Origin: Salvelinus alpinus
Taxonomy: Eukaryota; Chordata; Actinopteri; Salmoniformes; Salmonidae
Length of the DNA: 64,000 nucleotides
Direction of reading: 5' to 3'
Assembly (NCBI RefSeq): GCF_045679555.1
Contig: NC_092096.1
Location: 20,746,688 to 20,810,687 of the forward strand
In this document: positions 1 to 12,374 of the stretch, piece after piece
Layout: every line of letters starts with the position of its first letter
Numbering within the stretch: position 1 is the stretch's first letter
The notes under the pieces: generated by a model
Seen by the model: only the letters and a program-made list of their open reading frames with translations
Told to the model about the DNA's origin: nothing
The model's database searches: none
Program-made: the position numbers and the translations under genes

Positions 1-1697
1 TTAAAACTAGTTTTTCAACCGCTGCACACATTTCTTGTGAACAAACTATAGTTTTGGCAAGTCGGTTAGGACATCTACTTTGTACATGTGTAACCGATGT
101 GAAATGGCTAGCTAGTTAGCAGTGGTACGCGCTAATATCGTTTCAATCGGTGACGTCACTCGCTCTGAGACCTTGAAGTAGCGGTTCCCCTTGGGTAAAG
201 ATGATTCGTGGGTGTCAGTTGCTGGTGTGTGCAGAGGGTCCCTGGCTCGAGTCCAGGTAGGGGCGAGGAGAGGGACGGAAGCAATACTGTTACACATGAC
301 ACAAGTCATTTTTCCAACAATTGTTTACAGACAGATTATTTAACTTATAATTCACTGTATCACAATCCCATTGGGTCAGAAGTTAACATACACAAGTTGA
401 CTGTGCCTTTAAACAGCTTGGAAAATTCCAGAATATGATGTCATGGCTTTCGAAGCTTCCGACAGGCAAATTGACATCGTTTGAGTCAATTGGAGGTGGA
501 TGTAGATGTATTTCAAGGCCTGTGGATGTATTTCAAGACCTACCTTCAAACTCAGTGCCTCTTTGCTTGACATCATGGGAAAATCAAAAGAAATCAGCCA
601 AGACCTCAGGAAAAATATTGTAGACCTCCACATGTCTGGTTTCTTCCTTGGGAGCAATTTCCTAACGCCTGAAGGTACCACGTTCATCTGTACAAAAAAT
701 AGTACGCAAGTATAAACACCATGGGACCACGCCTCCATCATACCGCTCAGGAAGGAGACGCGTTCTGTCTCTTAGAGATTAACATATTTTGGTTCGAAAA
801 GTGCAAATCAATCCCAGAACAACAGAACAAGGACCTTGTGAAGATGCTGGAGGTAACAGGTACAAAACTATATCCACAGTAAAACAAATCCTATATCGAC
901 ATAACTTGAAAGGCCGCTCAGCAAGGAAGAAGCTACACCTCCAAAACCACCATCAAAAAGCCAGACTACGGTTTGCAACTGCACATGGGAACAAAGATTG
1001 TACTTTTTGGAGAAATGTCCTCTGGTCTGATGGGGGTGGCAACATCATGTTGTGGGGGTGCTTTGCTGCAGGAGGGACTGGTGTGCTTCACAAAATAGAT
1101 GGCATCATGAGGCAGGAAAATTATGTGGATATATTGAAGCAATATCTCAAGGTCTTCCAAATGGACAATGACCGCAAGCATACTTCCAAAGTTGTGTAAA
1201 AATGGCTTACGGACAACAAAATCAAGGTATTGGAGTGGCCATCACAAAGCCTTGACCTCAATCCTATAGAAATTTTGTGGGCAGAACTGAAAAAGCAAGT
1301 GCGAGCAAGGAGGCCTACAAACCTGACTCAGTTACACTCAGTTACACCAGCTTTGTCAAGAGGAATGGGCCAACATTTACCCAACTTATTGTGGGAAGCT
1401 TGTGGAAGGCTACCCACAACTTTTGACCCAAGTTAAACAATTTAAAGGCAATGCTACCAAATACTAATTGAGTGTATGTAAACTTCTGACCCACTGGGAA
1501 TGTGATGAAAGAAATAAAAGCTGAAAGAAATCATTCGCTCTACTATTATTCTGACATTTCACATTCTTAAAATAAAGTGGTGACCCGAAATGACCTAAAA
1601 CAGGGAATTTTTACTAGGATTAAATGTCAGGAATTGTGAAAAGCTGAGTTAAAACGTATTTGGCTAAGGTGTATGTAAACTTCCAACTTCAACTGTA
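1..1697 (+). mobile_element. Tc1/mariner element, salmonid Sleeping-Beauty-related subfamily, degenerate
   Basis: Both inverted/direct repeat regions are recognisable: the left one is cut by the window edge, the right one ends in CTTCAACTG followed by the TA target dinucleotide at 1696-1697. The interior matches the salmonid Tc1 subfamily from which Sleeping Beauty was derived. A transposase remnant at about 570-1440 keeps pieces of the DDE core (LWSD near 1027, QMDND near 1160, LDLNPIE near 1252). The stretch between the first two catalytic regions is partly deleted, stops and frame changes interrupt the rest, and a MITE is inserted in the left repeat. It is therefore dead. This copy is independent of the two Tc1 copies further right, whose shared lesions it lacks. 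Confidence 0.9.
89..294. mobile_element. 206 bp MITE (TGTAAC...GTTACA ends) inserted in the Tc1
   Basis: The segment begins TGTAACC and ends TGTTACA, so it has short terminal inverted repeats. It is flanked by a CATG duplication (85-88 and 295-298), and removing it restores the Tc1 repeat sequence. The interior has a pol III B-box-like stretch near 246-256 (GGCTCGAGTCC), so a tRNA-derived origin is possible. It is a common salmonid interspersed repeat as I recall it. Confidence 0.75.
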
Positions 1698-2074
1698 TCT
1701 TGTCCCAAAGTGGCTGCATGGTTTTAAGACGTTCTGGTGAAGTTAAGTCTTTGAAGTTTCCATTAAGGTTGTACTAGTGGTTATCGATGACAATATGGAA
1801 GACGTAGATGTTGTTTCACACAGGGTCAATGAAAATCTTCGTTTCCCCTCCCCCCCAAAGCTCTGTCCCCACTCTCAAAGAGGAATTTCTCAGTTTTACT
1901 TACCCTCAAACTTTGGAATCAAAGAGGCCAAGGTTCCACTCATTCTGCGTATCTTTCCAAAGCTGTCAGTTTATTGGCCTTGACCTCTGCATTTAAGTAC
2001 AGCAATAAAGAAATGTTAGAAACATAGCTACTGTAGCTAGCTAAACTAAATTGGATACATCAAATTTAAAGTAA
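1698..2074. other. Intergenic, nothing recognised
   Basis: No gene, splice-site pattern or repeat family is recognised. Short open frames here lack codon structure. Confidence 0.5.
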
Positions 2075-3970
2075 GCGTTATCTTGTTATGGCTGCAGGGG
2101 GCGTATTGAATAACTGGAAAGAGGTGCCCATTTTCAAACGGCCTCGTACTCAATTCTTGCTCGTACAATATGCATATTATTATTACTATTGGATAGAAAA
2201 CACTCTCTAGTTTCTAAAACCGTTTGAATTATTTCTCTAAGTGAAACAGAACTCTTTTTACAGACCATTTCCTATCCGGAAGTGAGATTTCCAAAAGCGA
2301 TGTCTCTCTTCAAGAGCTTGTCTATAAAAGGGCATGTCACTTAGGACTGTAGAAACACGTCATACACCTTCCCCTGGGTGTCATGCGGAAGTGAGAGCAG
2401 AAATGACTTGATTATCTCGTTCTGGGATTGAATACAACCTCTTGGAGTGAGAAGTCCGCCATACATTTTTTTGGGGAGGCGCGAAGTTGGACCTGGATTC
2501 GCCTCCTGGAAAACCGTCGTTATAGGTGAATATGATCTCCGGCTTCGATTTTATTTGATACATGTCACAATATCATCCTAAAGTATGTTTTTTCAATATA
2601 GTTTAATTATATTATTGAAATTTATTCTGGACTTTAGACGTGATGCGTCGCAAGAATTTGTTCAAGAAGGAGAGGTTAGCACCGCACGGCCAGTGTGCTT
2701 GCTAATTCAAGAGGGAAATAGTTCGTTCTGGATCCAAATAAAGACGGTTCTGAACAAAGGACCCCTTGGAGAACATTCTGATGGAAGATCAACAAAGATA
2801 AGGACCCAATTTGGGATACTATTTCATATATCTGTCGAACTGTGCTATCGCTACCGTTTGACTAGAATCAATGCTGCTGTGTGTTAGCTATTGTAGTAAG
2901 CTAATATAACGATATATTGTGTTTTCGCTGTAAAACACTTCAAAAATCGGAAATATTGGCTGTATTCACAAGATCTTTGTCTTTCATTAGCTATCCACCA
3001 TATATTTTTCTGAAATGTTTTATGATGAGTAATTAGGTAGTTGACGTGTCTGTATTTTCTCTGGCTACTCCCGTGCGATTTCTGACTGTAGCTATGATGG
3101 TGGCTATGATGGTAGCAGTAATGTAAAACTGATTTATAGCTAAAATATGCAAATTTTTCGAACAAAACATAGATTTATTGTGTAACATGTTATAGGACTG
3201 TCATCTGAGGGAGTTTTTTCTAGGTTATTTAGGTTGGTTCTAGGTTAGTTAGGTTAGCTTTGTGCATGCTACTTGCATGCTACCGTTGCTGTGAAAAATG
3301 TCTGTCTGTCTTTTGTATTTGGTGGTGAGCTAACATAAATATATGTGGTGTTTTCGCTGTAAAACATTTTAAAAATCGGAAATATTGGCTGTATTCACAA
3401 GATCTTTGTCTTTCATTTGCTATCCACCATATATTTTTCTGAAATGTTTTATGATGTGTAATTAGGTAGTTGACGTTGGTGTCTGTATTTTCTCTGGCTA
3501 CTCCCGTGCGATTTCTGACTGTAGCTATGATGGTAGCAGTAATGTAAAACTGATTTATAGCTAAAATATGCACATTTTTTGAACAAAACATAGATTTATT
3601 GTGTAACATGTTATAGGACTGTCATCTGAGGGAGTTTTTTCTAGGTTATTTAGGTTGGTTCTAGGTTAGTTAGGTTGGCTTGTGCATGCTACCTGCATCC
3701 TACTTGTGCTGTGAAAAATGTCTGTCCTCTTTTTTATTTGGTGGTGAACTAACATAAATATATGTGGTGTTTTCTCTGTAAAACATTAAAAAAATCGGAC
3801 TTGTTGGCTGGATTCACAAGATGTTTATCTTTCAAATGTTGCATTGGACTTGTTAATGTGTGAAAGTTAAATATTTAAAAAAAAATAGATTTTGAATTTC
3901 GCGCCCTGCACTTGAGCTGGATGTTGTCATAGGTGTACCGGCGTCGGGCTTGCAGCCATAACAGGATCTA
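2075..3970 (+). mobile_element. Salmonid interspersed DNA repeat, long form
   Basis: The left end (GGGGGCGTATTGAATAACTG, then TATGCATATTATTATTACTA and GGATAGAAAACACTCT) and the right end (GAATTTCGCGCCCTGCACTT, then a TGTTGTCATAGGTG-like stretch) match a frequent salmonid repeat. The same family lies in reverse orientation at 7456-8426, where short terminal inverted repeats are visible. The right half of this copy contains an internal tandem duplication. Boundaries are approximate. No transposase frame is evident, so it looks non-autonomous. Confidence 0.7.
2890..3840 (+). repeat. Internal tandem duplication, period ~420-429 bp, ~2.3 units
   Basis: The marker GTTTTCGCTG recurs at 2921 and 3350, and as GTTTTCTCTG at 3769, giving periods of 429 and 419 bp. 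The units share long identical stretches (for example TTATAGGACTGTCATCTGAG near 3190 and 3611). The duplication lies wholly inside the 2075-3970 repeat. Confidence 0.85.
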
Positions 3971-4369
3971 GCTAACAGAATTTGCACCCATCCTGCTCAA
4001 ATTCACAAGTCCGACTAAAGCTGCCACTGTCAGAAACCGTTGAAAACTGGTACAGTAACGCTAGCTAACTCAATCAATCACCATAAAAGCAGGAAATAAG
4101 CCTGTCAATTAGCTTAGTTAAATGAACCCAGATGGAGAATAAGTCAAATCTAGCTATGGTAACATAGCTAGCCAGCTAACTTAGCTAACGAGTGAAACAA
4201 TGTCAGAGACTGTCCAGAATAAGTGTCAGACTAAGCTAGTTATTAAGGGTAGCTAGCAAACTTTAGCTAGGTACCATTAAAGACGCTGACATAGTTAGCT
4301 AGCCAAACATTGACAAAAAAACGTACATTTAGTTATATTCCACGACAACACTTCAGAAAGCTAGAGTTC
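3971..4369. other. Intergenic, GCTAGC-rich
   Basis: AT-rich sequence with repeated GCTAGC/TTAGCTAG words and no coding or RNA gene signal that I can support. Confidence 0.5.
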
Positions 4370-4990
4370 AAATAAAATTTTATTTGTCACATGCGCCGAA
4401 TACAACAGGTGTAGCCATTTGATTAGCTGTTCAAGAGTCTAATGGCTTGAGGGTAGAAGCTGTTAAGAAGCTGTTAAGAATTAGACCTAGACTTGGCGCT
4501 CCGGTACCGCTTGCCGTGCGGTAGCAGAGAGAACAGTCTATGACTAGGGTGGCTGGAGTCTTACAATTTTTAGGGCCTTCCTCTGACACTGCCTGGTATA
4601 CAGGTCCTGGGTACGCACTACCCTCATTAGTGCCTTGCGGTCTGAGGCCGAGCAGTTGAGGGGCTCCCGTGTTGAGGATCAGCGTGGTGGATGTGTTGTT
4701 ACCTACCCTTACCACCTGGGGGCGGCATTTCAGGAAGTCCAGGATCCAGTTGCAGAGGGAGGTGTTTAGTCCCAGGGTCCTTAGCTTAGTGATGACATTT
4801 GAGGGGACTATGGTATTGAATGCTGTAGTCAATGAAAAGCCTTCTCACGTAGGTGTTCCTTTTGTCCAGGTAAGAAAGGGCAGTGTGGAGTGCAAAATAG
4901 ATTGCATCATCTGTGGATCTGTTGGGGCGGTATGCAAATTGGAGTGGGTCTAGGGTTTCTGGGATAAAGGTGTTGATGTGAGTCATGACC

Positions 4991-5331
4991 TGTAATCAAG
5001 CCTGTGTGTAGCTGGTGTAGAGGAGTCAGGCGCAGGACAGCAGATATGAGTAATAAACGTAATTTACTCAAAATAGACAAATACAATACAAAGATGCGAG
5101 CCCACAATAACGGACCGTATTACCTAATAACAATTACTCACAAACAAACATGGGGGAACAGAGGGTTAAATAATGAACAAGTAATTGGGGAATTGAAACC
5201 AGGTGTGTAAGACAAGGACAAAACAAATGGAAAATGAAAAGTGGATCGGCGATGGCTAGAAGGCCGGTGACGTCGACCACCGAACGCTGTCCGAACAAGG
5301 AGAGGGACCGACTTCGGCGGAAGTCGTGACA
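4991..5331 (-). repeat. LTR of the Gypsy fossil
   Basis: It begins TGTAATCAAG and ends GTCGTGACA. The inner edge abuts the polypurine tract. The same LTR family forms the solo LTR at 27995-28376, with clear similarity along most of its length (for example GTCAGGCGCAGGA near the start and CGAACAAGGAGAGGGACC near the end). Confidence 0.8.
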
Positions 5332-7204
5332 GTACCCCCCCCCTTGACGCGCGACTCCAGCAGCGTGCCGACACCGACCTCGGGGACGACCCGGAGGACG
5401 AGGCGCAGGGCGATCCGGATGGAGACGGTGGAACTCCCGCAGAAACGAAGGGTCCAAGACGTCCTCCACCGGCACCCAGCATCTCTCCTCCGGACCGTAC
5501 CCCTCCCACTCCACGAGGTACTGAAGGCCCCTCGCCCGACGCCTCGAGTCAAGGATGGCTCGAACAGCATACGCCGGGGCCCCCTCGATGTCCAGAGGGG
5601 GGCGGAGGAACCTCCCGTACCTCAGAATCTTGGAGTGGACCAGCCAGCACCGGCCTGAGGAGAGACAAATGGAACGAGGGATTAATACGGTAATCTGGGG
5701 GAAGCTGTAACCTGTAGCATACCTCGTTCAGTCTCCTCGGGACATTGAATGGCCCCACAAACCGCGGACCCAGCTCCCAGCAGGAGGGGCAGGTTTCGGG
5801 TCGAGAGCCAGACCCAGTCCTCACTGCGGTGGCGGTCGGCGCTCGCCTTCTGCCGCCTCACGGCCCGTTGCAGGTTCACATGGGCGGCGTCCCAGGTCTT
5901 CTCCGAGCGCTTAAACTATCCGTCCACCGCAGGAGCTTTGATCTGGCTCTGATGCCAAGGTGCCAGAACCGGCTGATACCCCAGTACGCACTGGAAGGGA
6001 GAGAGGTTAGTGGAGGAGTGGCGGAGTGAGTTTTGGGCCATCTTTGCCCAGGGGATGAACGCCGCCCACTCCTCCGGCTGGTCCTGGCAATATGACCGCA
6101 GAAACCTACCCACATCCTGGTTTACTCTCTCCACCTGCCCGTTACTCTTGGGGTGAAAACCTGAGGTGAGGCTGACCGAGACCCCTAGACGTTCCATGAA
6201 CGCTCTCCAGACCCTGGACGTGAACTGGGGACCCCGATCAGAGACTATGTCCTCAGGCACCCCGTAGTGTCGGAAGACGTGAGTGAACAGGGCCTCCGCA
6301 GTCCGTAGGGCCGTAGGGAGACCGGGCAAAGGGAGGAGACGGCAGGACTTAGAAAACCGATCCACAACGACCAGGATCGTGGTGTTGCCCTGTGAGGGAG
6401 GAAGATTCATCAGGAAGTCCACCGACAGGTGCGACCACTGCCGTTGTGGAACGGGTAGGGGTTGTAACTTCCCTCTGGACAGGTGCCTGGGCGCCTTGCA
6501 CTGGGCACACACTGAGCAGGAGGAAACATAAACCCTCACGTCCTTGGCCAAGGTGTACCACCAGTACTTCCCACTAAGGCAACGCACCGTCCGACCGATG
6601 CCAGGATGACCAAGAGAGGGTGACGTGTGGGCCCAATAGATCAACCGGTCGCGGACAGCAGACGGAACGTACAGGCACCCAGCTGGTCACTGGGGGGGAG
6701 TGGGCTCTGTGCGTAACGCCCGCTCGATGTCCGCGTCCAGCTCCCACACCACCGGTGCCACCAGGCAAGACAATCCATGGACCGCTCCTCTGTGTCATAC
6801 ATCCGGGACAGTGCGTCTGCCTTAGCGTTCTGGGAAGCTGGTCTGTAGGACAGAGTGAAAACAAAACAAGTAAAGGACATGGCCCACCTTGCCTGGCGAG
6901 GGTTCAGTCTCCTCGCTGTCCGGATGTACTCCAGATTGCGGTGGTCAGTCCAGATGAAAATGATGAAAAGGGTGTTTAGCACCCTCATGCCCGGTCCCCC
7001 ACGTCATAGTTTCGCTCCGCCGGGCTGAGCTTCTTCGAAAAGAAAGCACAGGGGCAGAGCTTTGGTGGCGTGCCCGAGCGCTGAGAGAGCACGGTTCCTA
7101 TCCCAGCCTCGGACGCGTCCACCTCCACTATGAACGCCAAAGAGGGATCCGGATGAGCCAGCACGGGAGCCGAGGTAAACAGAGCCTTCAGGTAACCAAA
7201 AGCC
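4991..7204 (-). mobile_element. Ty3/Gypsy LTR retrotransposon fossil, chromodomain type, partial
   Basis: Parts seen on the minus strand, in order: RNase H (about 7215-6790), integrase with zinc-binding and core regions (about 6644-5916), a C-terminal chromodomain-like segment (about 5570-5380), a polypurine tract next to the LTR (5332-5345, read as its complement) and one LTR (4991-5331). The upstream part of the element and its other LTR are absent, and reading frames are interrupted several times, so it is a broken fossil. It was inserted into the reverse transcriptase region of the LINE. Its LTR is related to the solo LTR at 27995-28376. Confidence 0.85.
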
Positions 7205-7455
7205 CAGCCTTTCAAATCACTTCATGGTTACAGACGTGAGTGCTACAGGTTGGTAGTCATTTAGGCAGGTCACCTTAGTGTTCTTGGGCACAGGGACTAT
7301 GGTGGTCTGCCTGAAACATGCTGGTATTACAGACTCAGTCAGGGAGAGGTTGAAAAATGTCAGTGAAGACACTTGCTAGTTGGTCAGCGCATGCTCTGAG
7401 AACACATCCTGGTAATCCGTCTGGCCCTGCGGACTTGTGAATGTTGACCTGTTTA

Positions 7456-8426
7456 ACTTCTTACGGATTGGTGCTAGCATCCGGTGAAATTGCAGAGCGC
7501 CAAATTTAAAATACAAAAATCATAATATTAAACATTCAAAATACAAGTGTCATACATGATTCTTTAGCTTAGAATCTTGGTAATCGAACCGCGAAAGCAT
7601 AGCATTTGATTGTCTGAGGACAGCGCCCGCATACATTCAGCATAAACATATTTTCCAAACCAGCACAGGCGTCACAAAAATCCAAAATAGCGATAAAATA
7701 AATCACTTACCTTTGAAGATCTTCCTCTGTTTGCAATCCCAAGGGTCCCAGTTACACAACAATGGTTGTTTTGTTCGATAAAGTCCTTTTTATATCCCAA
7801 AAAAGTCTGTTTAGTTCTTGCGTTTGATTCAGTAATCCACCCGTTCCAACTCGTTCAACAGACAGACAAAGGAATCAAAAAAGTTACCGGTAAACTTCGT
7901 CCAAACAATTCAAACAACGTTTCTAATCCAACCTCAGGTACCCTAATATGTAAATAAACAATACAATGTATGACGGAATGTACTATGTTCAATACCGGAG
8001 ATAAATAACGAAGAGCAAACACTCATTCACGCTCGCCACAAGACTACAGTCCTTCTGAGGGGCACTTTGAAAACTACAACTACTTCTTCATTTTTCAAAA
8101 ACAAGCCTGAAACCCTTTCTAAAGACTGTTGACATCTAGTGGAAGCCATAGGAACTGCAATCTGGGAGGATTTATTTTGAATATCCCTTAGGCAAGTATT
8201 GGAATGGGCAGTTACCTCAGAAAAGAAAATTCCAGATGGATTCTCCTCGGGTTTTTGCCTGCTATATCAGTTCTGTTATACTCACAGTTTTAGAAACGTC
8301 AGTGTTTTCTATCCAATGCTACCAATTATATGCATATCCTAGCTTCTGGGCCTGAGTAACAGGCAGTTTACTTTGGGCACGTCAGTCATCTGAACTTCCG
8401 AATACTGCCCCCTAGCCCTAAGAAGT
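7456..8426 (-). mobile_element. 971 bp short-TIR DNA element (same family as 2075-3970)
   Basis: Terminal inverted repeats ACTTCTTA and TAAGAAGT are flanked by a TTTA duplication (7452-7455 and 8427-8430). Removing the element restores the LINE sequence as seen in the plus-strand copy near 54125. The right end, read in reverse, gives the family hallmark GGGGGCAGTATTCGGAAGTT, then ATATGCATATAATTGG and GGATAGAAAACACTGACG. No transposase frame is present, so it is non-autonomous. Confidence 0.8.
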
Positions 8427-9835
8427 TTTAAAGGTCTTACTCACATCGGTTACGGAGAGCGTGATCATGCATGTTTCATTGTTACTTGCCTCGAAGCGAG
8501 CATATAAGTCATTTAGCTCATCTGGTACGCTTGTGTCACTGAGCAGCTTGCGGCTGTGCTTCCCTTTGTAGTCTGTAATAGTTTGCAAGCCCTGCCAAAT
8601 CCGATGAATGTCCGAGCCGGTATAGTACGATTGATTCAATCTTGGTCCTGTATTGAAACTTTGCCTGTTTGATGGTTTGTCGGAAAGCATAGCGGAATTT
8701 CTTATAAGCGTCCGGATTAGTTTCCCGCTCCTTGAAAGCGGCAGCTCTAGCATTTGGCTCAGTGCGGATGTTGCCTGTAATCCATAGCTTCTGGTTGGGG
8801 TATGTACATATAGTCACTGTGGGGATGACGTCATCGATGCACTTATTGATGAAGCCAGTGACTGATGTGGTGTACTCCTCAATGCCATCAGAAGAATCCC
8901 GGCACATTTTCCAGTCTGTGTTAGCAAAACAGTCCTGTAGTTTAGCATCTGCTTCATCTGACCACTTTTTGTATTGACTGAGTCACTTGTGCTTCCTGCT
9001 TTAGTTTTTGCTTGTAAGCAGGAATCAGGAGGATAGAGTTAAGGTCAGATTTGCCAAATGGAGGGTGAAGGAGAGCTTTGTACGCATCTCTGTGTGTGCA
9101 GTGAAGGTGGTCTAGAGTTTTTTACCCTCTGGTTGCACATTTAACATGCTTGTAGAAATTAGGTAAAATGGATTTAAGTTTCCCTGCATTAAAGTCCCCG
9201 GCCACTAGGCGCTTTTGGATGAGCATTTTCCTGTTTTCTTATGGCCGTATACAGCTATTGAGTGCAGTCTTAGTGCCAGTTTCGGTTTGTGGTGGTAAAT
9301 AAACAGCTACGAAGAATATAGATGAAAACTATCATGGTAGATAGTGTGGTCTACAGCTTATCATGAGGTACTCTACCTCAGGCGGGCAATACCTTAAGAC
9401 TTAATATTAGACATAGACACACACCACCACCCCTTGTCTTACCGGACGTAGCAGTTCTGTCCTACCAATGCACGGAAAACCCAGCCAACTGTATATTATC
9501 TGTGTCTTCGTTCAACCACGACTCGGTGAAACATCAGATATTGCAGTTTTTAATGTCCCGTTGGTAGGATAGTCTCGAATGGAGCTCATCCATTTTATTC
9601 TCTAGTGATTGCACATTGTAAAAAAGAACAGATGGTAGAGGTGGGTTACCCACTCGCCGACAAATTCTCACAAGGCACCACGATCTTCTCCCTCTTTACC
9701 TCTGTCTTTTCTTCACGCAAATGACAGGGATTTTGGCCTGGTCTTGGGAAACAGTATATCATTCACGTCGGACTCATTAAAGAAAACATCTTTGTCTAGT
9801 TCGAGGTGAGTAATCTCTGTTCTGATATCCAGAAG

Positions 9836-10958
9836 TGTCATGACGTGGCCCTTTCTGGGTATAGATCATGGCGTTCCCCTCTCTCACTCGCTCGCTCCTC
9901 GTAAATTCCTGGTGGAGACTCTCTCCCCCAGACCACGCATACCTCGGTGTCAGCCGAGGTGGCACAGGTTGAGTACAGAGACTGAGCAAACCCACAGCGT
10001 GAGCTGTGATTGCAAATAGTTGATTTTCTTCAGACTAAGCAAACCCACAGCGGGAGCTGTGATTGCGAATAGTTGAGTACCAAGACTAGAAAACCATACC
10101 ACGTGGAGCATTGGCTACAAGGCTGGCAATGGTTAAACTCTGAGACTATCGATCCCTACAGAATAAGAGCAAATCTTAGATACTAATTACTAGTCTGCAG
10201 CTAGAAATTATAAAAACCTGGGATACGAATGCCAACAACCGCCAAAACATTTATTCTATTAGAACATTTCTGAATGGTACTCTGAAGTATCCATTCTAAC
10301 CAAGAAATACTTCAGGGAAACAGAAAGAGAGAGAGACTCGGATGAACTTGCCAGCAGACAGACTGGATTCCAACAGATAAGATCACGACACCCGGGCGCA
10401 AATATATATATTGATTGCAATTATAGAATGAGTGAGGGTTCATGTGCAAAGGATTAGCATTTCAATGAATATAATTATCAACTGTGTAGTGATTGATCCC
10501 TTTTGTCTTTCCCGCATGTTCTCAGTCCACACCCACTTCCCTTTGTCCACCAAGCAGTCATATCGGTTTAGCCCACTAGGGAACCTCCCCTATAATTTCC
10601 TTGTAACCACATCTACTGTTTGCTTGTTTATGCATTTCTGTGATTATTTAGTTAGTTAGTAAATAAATGATTAAGCCAATTGGTAAATGGATGATTCATA
10701 GTAAAGGCTGGGTTCGTGCAGATAACCAACAATTTACGACATTTGGAATGAGACTGACGTGAGGTAAATAATAATTCATTAATAAGAAGACTAATTGATC
10801 AGATATTAAAATATCGGAAGAGTTATATTAGGAAATTATAACTTTGTAATCTGAATATTTTCCTTGGTGCCCTGACATCCTAGTTAGTTACATTTACATG
10901 ATTAGTTGAATCACGTAATAATAATTAGAGAATTGATTTGATAAAATAACTGTCTACA
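9836..10958. mobile_element. Solo LTR (~1.12 kb) of an LTR retrotransposon, fossil
   Basis: The block starts TGTCATGACG and ends TGTCTACA. It interrupts the 5' region of the LINE, whose sequence resumes at GCTATTTTCGGTCATAATAG. It contains an internal ~50 bp tandem duplication (about 9980-10075, CAAACCCACAGCG repeated). No coding region or second LTR accompanies it. I could not see a clean target-site duplication, so the exact right edge is uncertain. Confidence 0.6.
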
Positions 10959-11194
10959 GCTATTTTCGGTCATAATAGATGGTAGCCGCAACATTATGTA
11001 CAAAATAAGTTACAAACAATGTGAAAAAAAAAATAGCACAGTTGGTTAGGAGGCCGTAAAGTGGCAGCCATCCCCTCCAGCGCCAATGCCTGCAGCTTTG
11101 TGATCATTGGTCCCAATAAGGACTGTATTCTGATTGATTCTGTGCATTGTCATAAAGCGCACTTCTGTTTCATCCATTCTTGTCAAATGTATTT

Positions 11195-12370
11195 TTAATT
11201 TATTTGTATTTTATTTAACGTTTATTTTATCAGGGAGTCATACTGAGATCGAGGTCTCTTTTACACATGAGCCCTAAATTACATAAATTACATAAAATAC
11301 ACACATCAAAATAAAAATACAAAATGAAAGCAGAAAGAAAGAAAAACTAAAAAAAAAACTAAGACAATCATCAGTAAAAAGGTCCTCAATCAGCATTCTG
11401 GAGTGGCCTAGAGGCACCAAAACATCACATTTTTGAAGATTGTTCCACAAATAAGATACAAAAAAACTAAAAGCTGATTTACCTAACTCAGTAAAGAGCA
11501 AAGGAATTTCCAGTTAGCAATCCCTGAGACCCTGTGTGGTATCTCGTTTAGTGATGTTGTTAGGTACAGTGGAAGTTTTTGTAAAAGGGCTTTATAAATG
11601 AAAACATAGCAATGTATCAACCTACGTGACATCAGAGGTCCAGCCAACTTTCTGGTAGAGAATGTAGTGATGACATCACAGAGGGCCGACCAACTTTCTG
11701 CTAGAGAATGTAGTGATGACATCACAGAGGTCCAACCAACTTTCTGGTAGAGAATGTAGTGATGACATCACAGAGGGCCAACCAACTTTCTGGTAGAGAA
11801 TGTAGTGATGACATCACAGAGGGCCAACCAACTTTCTGCTAGAGAATGTAGTGATGACATCACAGAGGGCCAACCAACTTTCTGCTAGAGAATGTAGTGA
11901 TGACATCACAGAGGTCCATCCAACTTTCTGGTAGAGAATGTAGTGATGACATCACAGAGGGCCAACCAACTTTCTGCTAGAGAATGTAGTGATGACATCA
12001 CAGAGGTCCAACCAACTTTCTGCTAGAGAATGAGTGCTAAAACTGTTGCCTGTAGTAAAGAGCAGTGCTCTATGATAAACTGCATCTAACGCTTTAACGA
12101 AGTGGCTGATGTGTTCATATAGATGATGTCACCATAGTCTAGGACCGATAGGAACATCCACTGAATAATCTGCCTCCTACTTTTTATCGAGAGGCAGGAC
12201 CTATTTCTATAGAATAATCATTTTTATTCTCAGCTTCTTATTAACTAACTTGTCAATATGCTTTCTAAAGACAGTTTTTCATCTATCCAGATGCCCAGAT
12301 ATTTGTAATCAGGGACACGATCAATATGGACACCATCCAAAGTACATATGCTTCAATCATTAGAGTGATT
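11195..12370 (-). mobile_element. LINE 3' fragment (L2/CR1-like RT C-terminus)
   Basis: On the minus strand the fragment encodes LDYGDIIYMNTSATSLK (about 12150-12095) and, after a minisatellite expansion, LPLYLTTSLNEIPHRVSGI (about 11575-11515), then TELGKSAFSFFVSYLWNNLQ (about 11497-11435). These are typical of the region after the reverse transcriptase core in fish L2-like LINEs. It is 5'-truncated and inactive. Confidence 0.65.
11640..12040 (-). repeat. 46 bp minisatellite, ~8.5 units, inside the LINE fragment
   Basis: The marker AGAGAATG recurs at 11657, 11703, 11749, 11795, 11841, 11887, 11933, 11979 and 12025, an exact 46 bp period. Units differ by a few substitutions (GGTCC/GGGCC, CTGGT/CTGCT). 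Forty-six is not a multiple of three, so the expansion breaks the LINE frame and must postdate its activity. Confidence 0.95.
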
Positions 12371-12374
12371 TTTA

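Larger units (their letters stand above)
4370..11085 (-). mobile_element. CR1/Rex1-type LINE, degenerate, split by three insertions
   Basis: Read on the minus strand the LINE starts near 11085 (the 5' leader matches the plus-strand copy at 52585). It passes through endonuclease remnants (GDFNAG-like near 9200) and reverse transcriptase (frames at 8418-8907; [15 protein letters not shown] near 4920; [14 protein letters not shown] near 4745) and ends at the ATAAAATTTTATTTGTCACATG tail near 4375. It is interrupted by a Gypsy fossil (4991-7204), a 971 bp DNA element (7456-8426) and a solo LTR (9836-10958). Joining the flanks reproduces the order of the copy at 52585-55378. Many stops and frameshifts make it inactive. 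The clade is tentative: the coding style fits the CR1/L2/Rex1 group of fish non-LTR elements. Confidence 0.8.

Noticed and set aside
246-256. tRNA gene
   Set aside because: Only a B-box-like stretch inside a MITE; no cloverleaf can be drawn.
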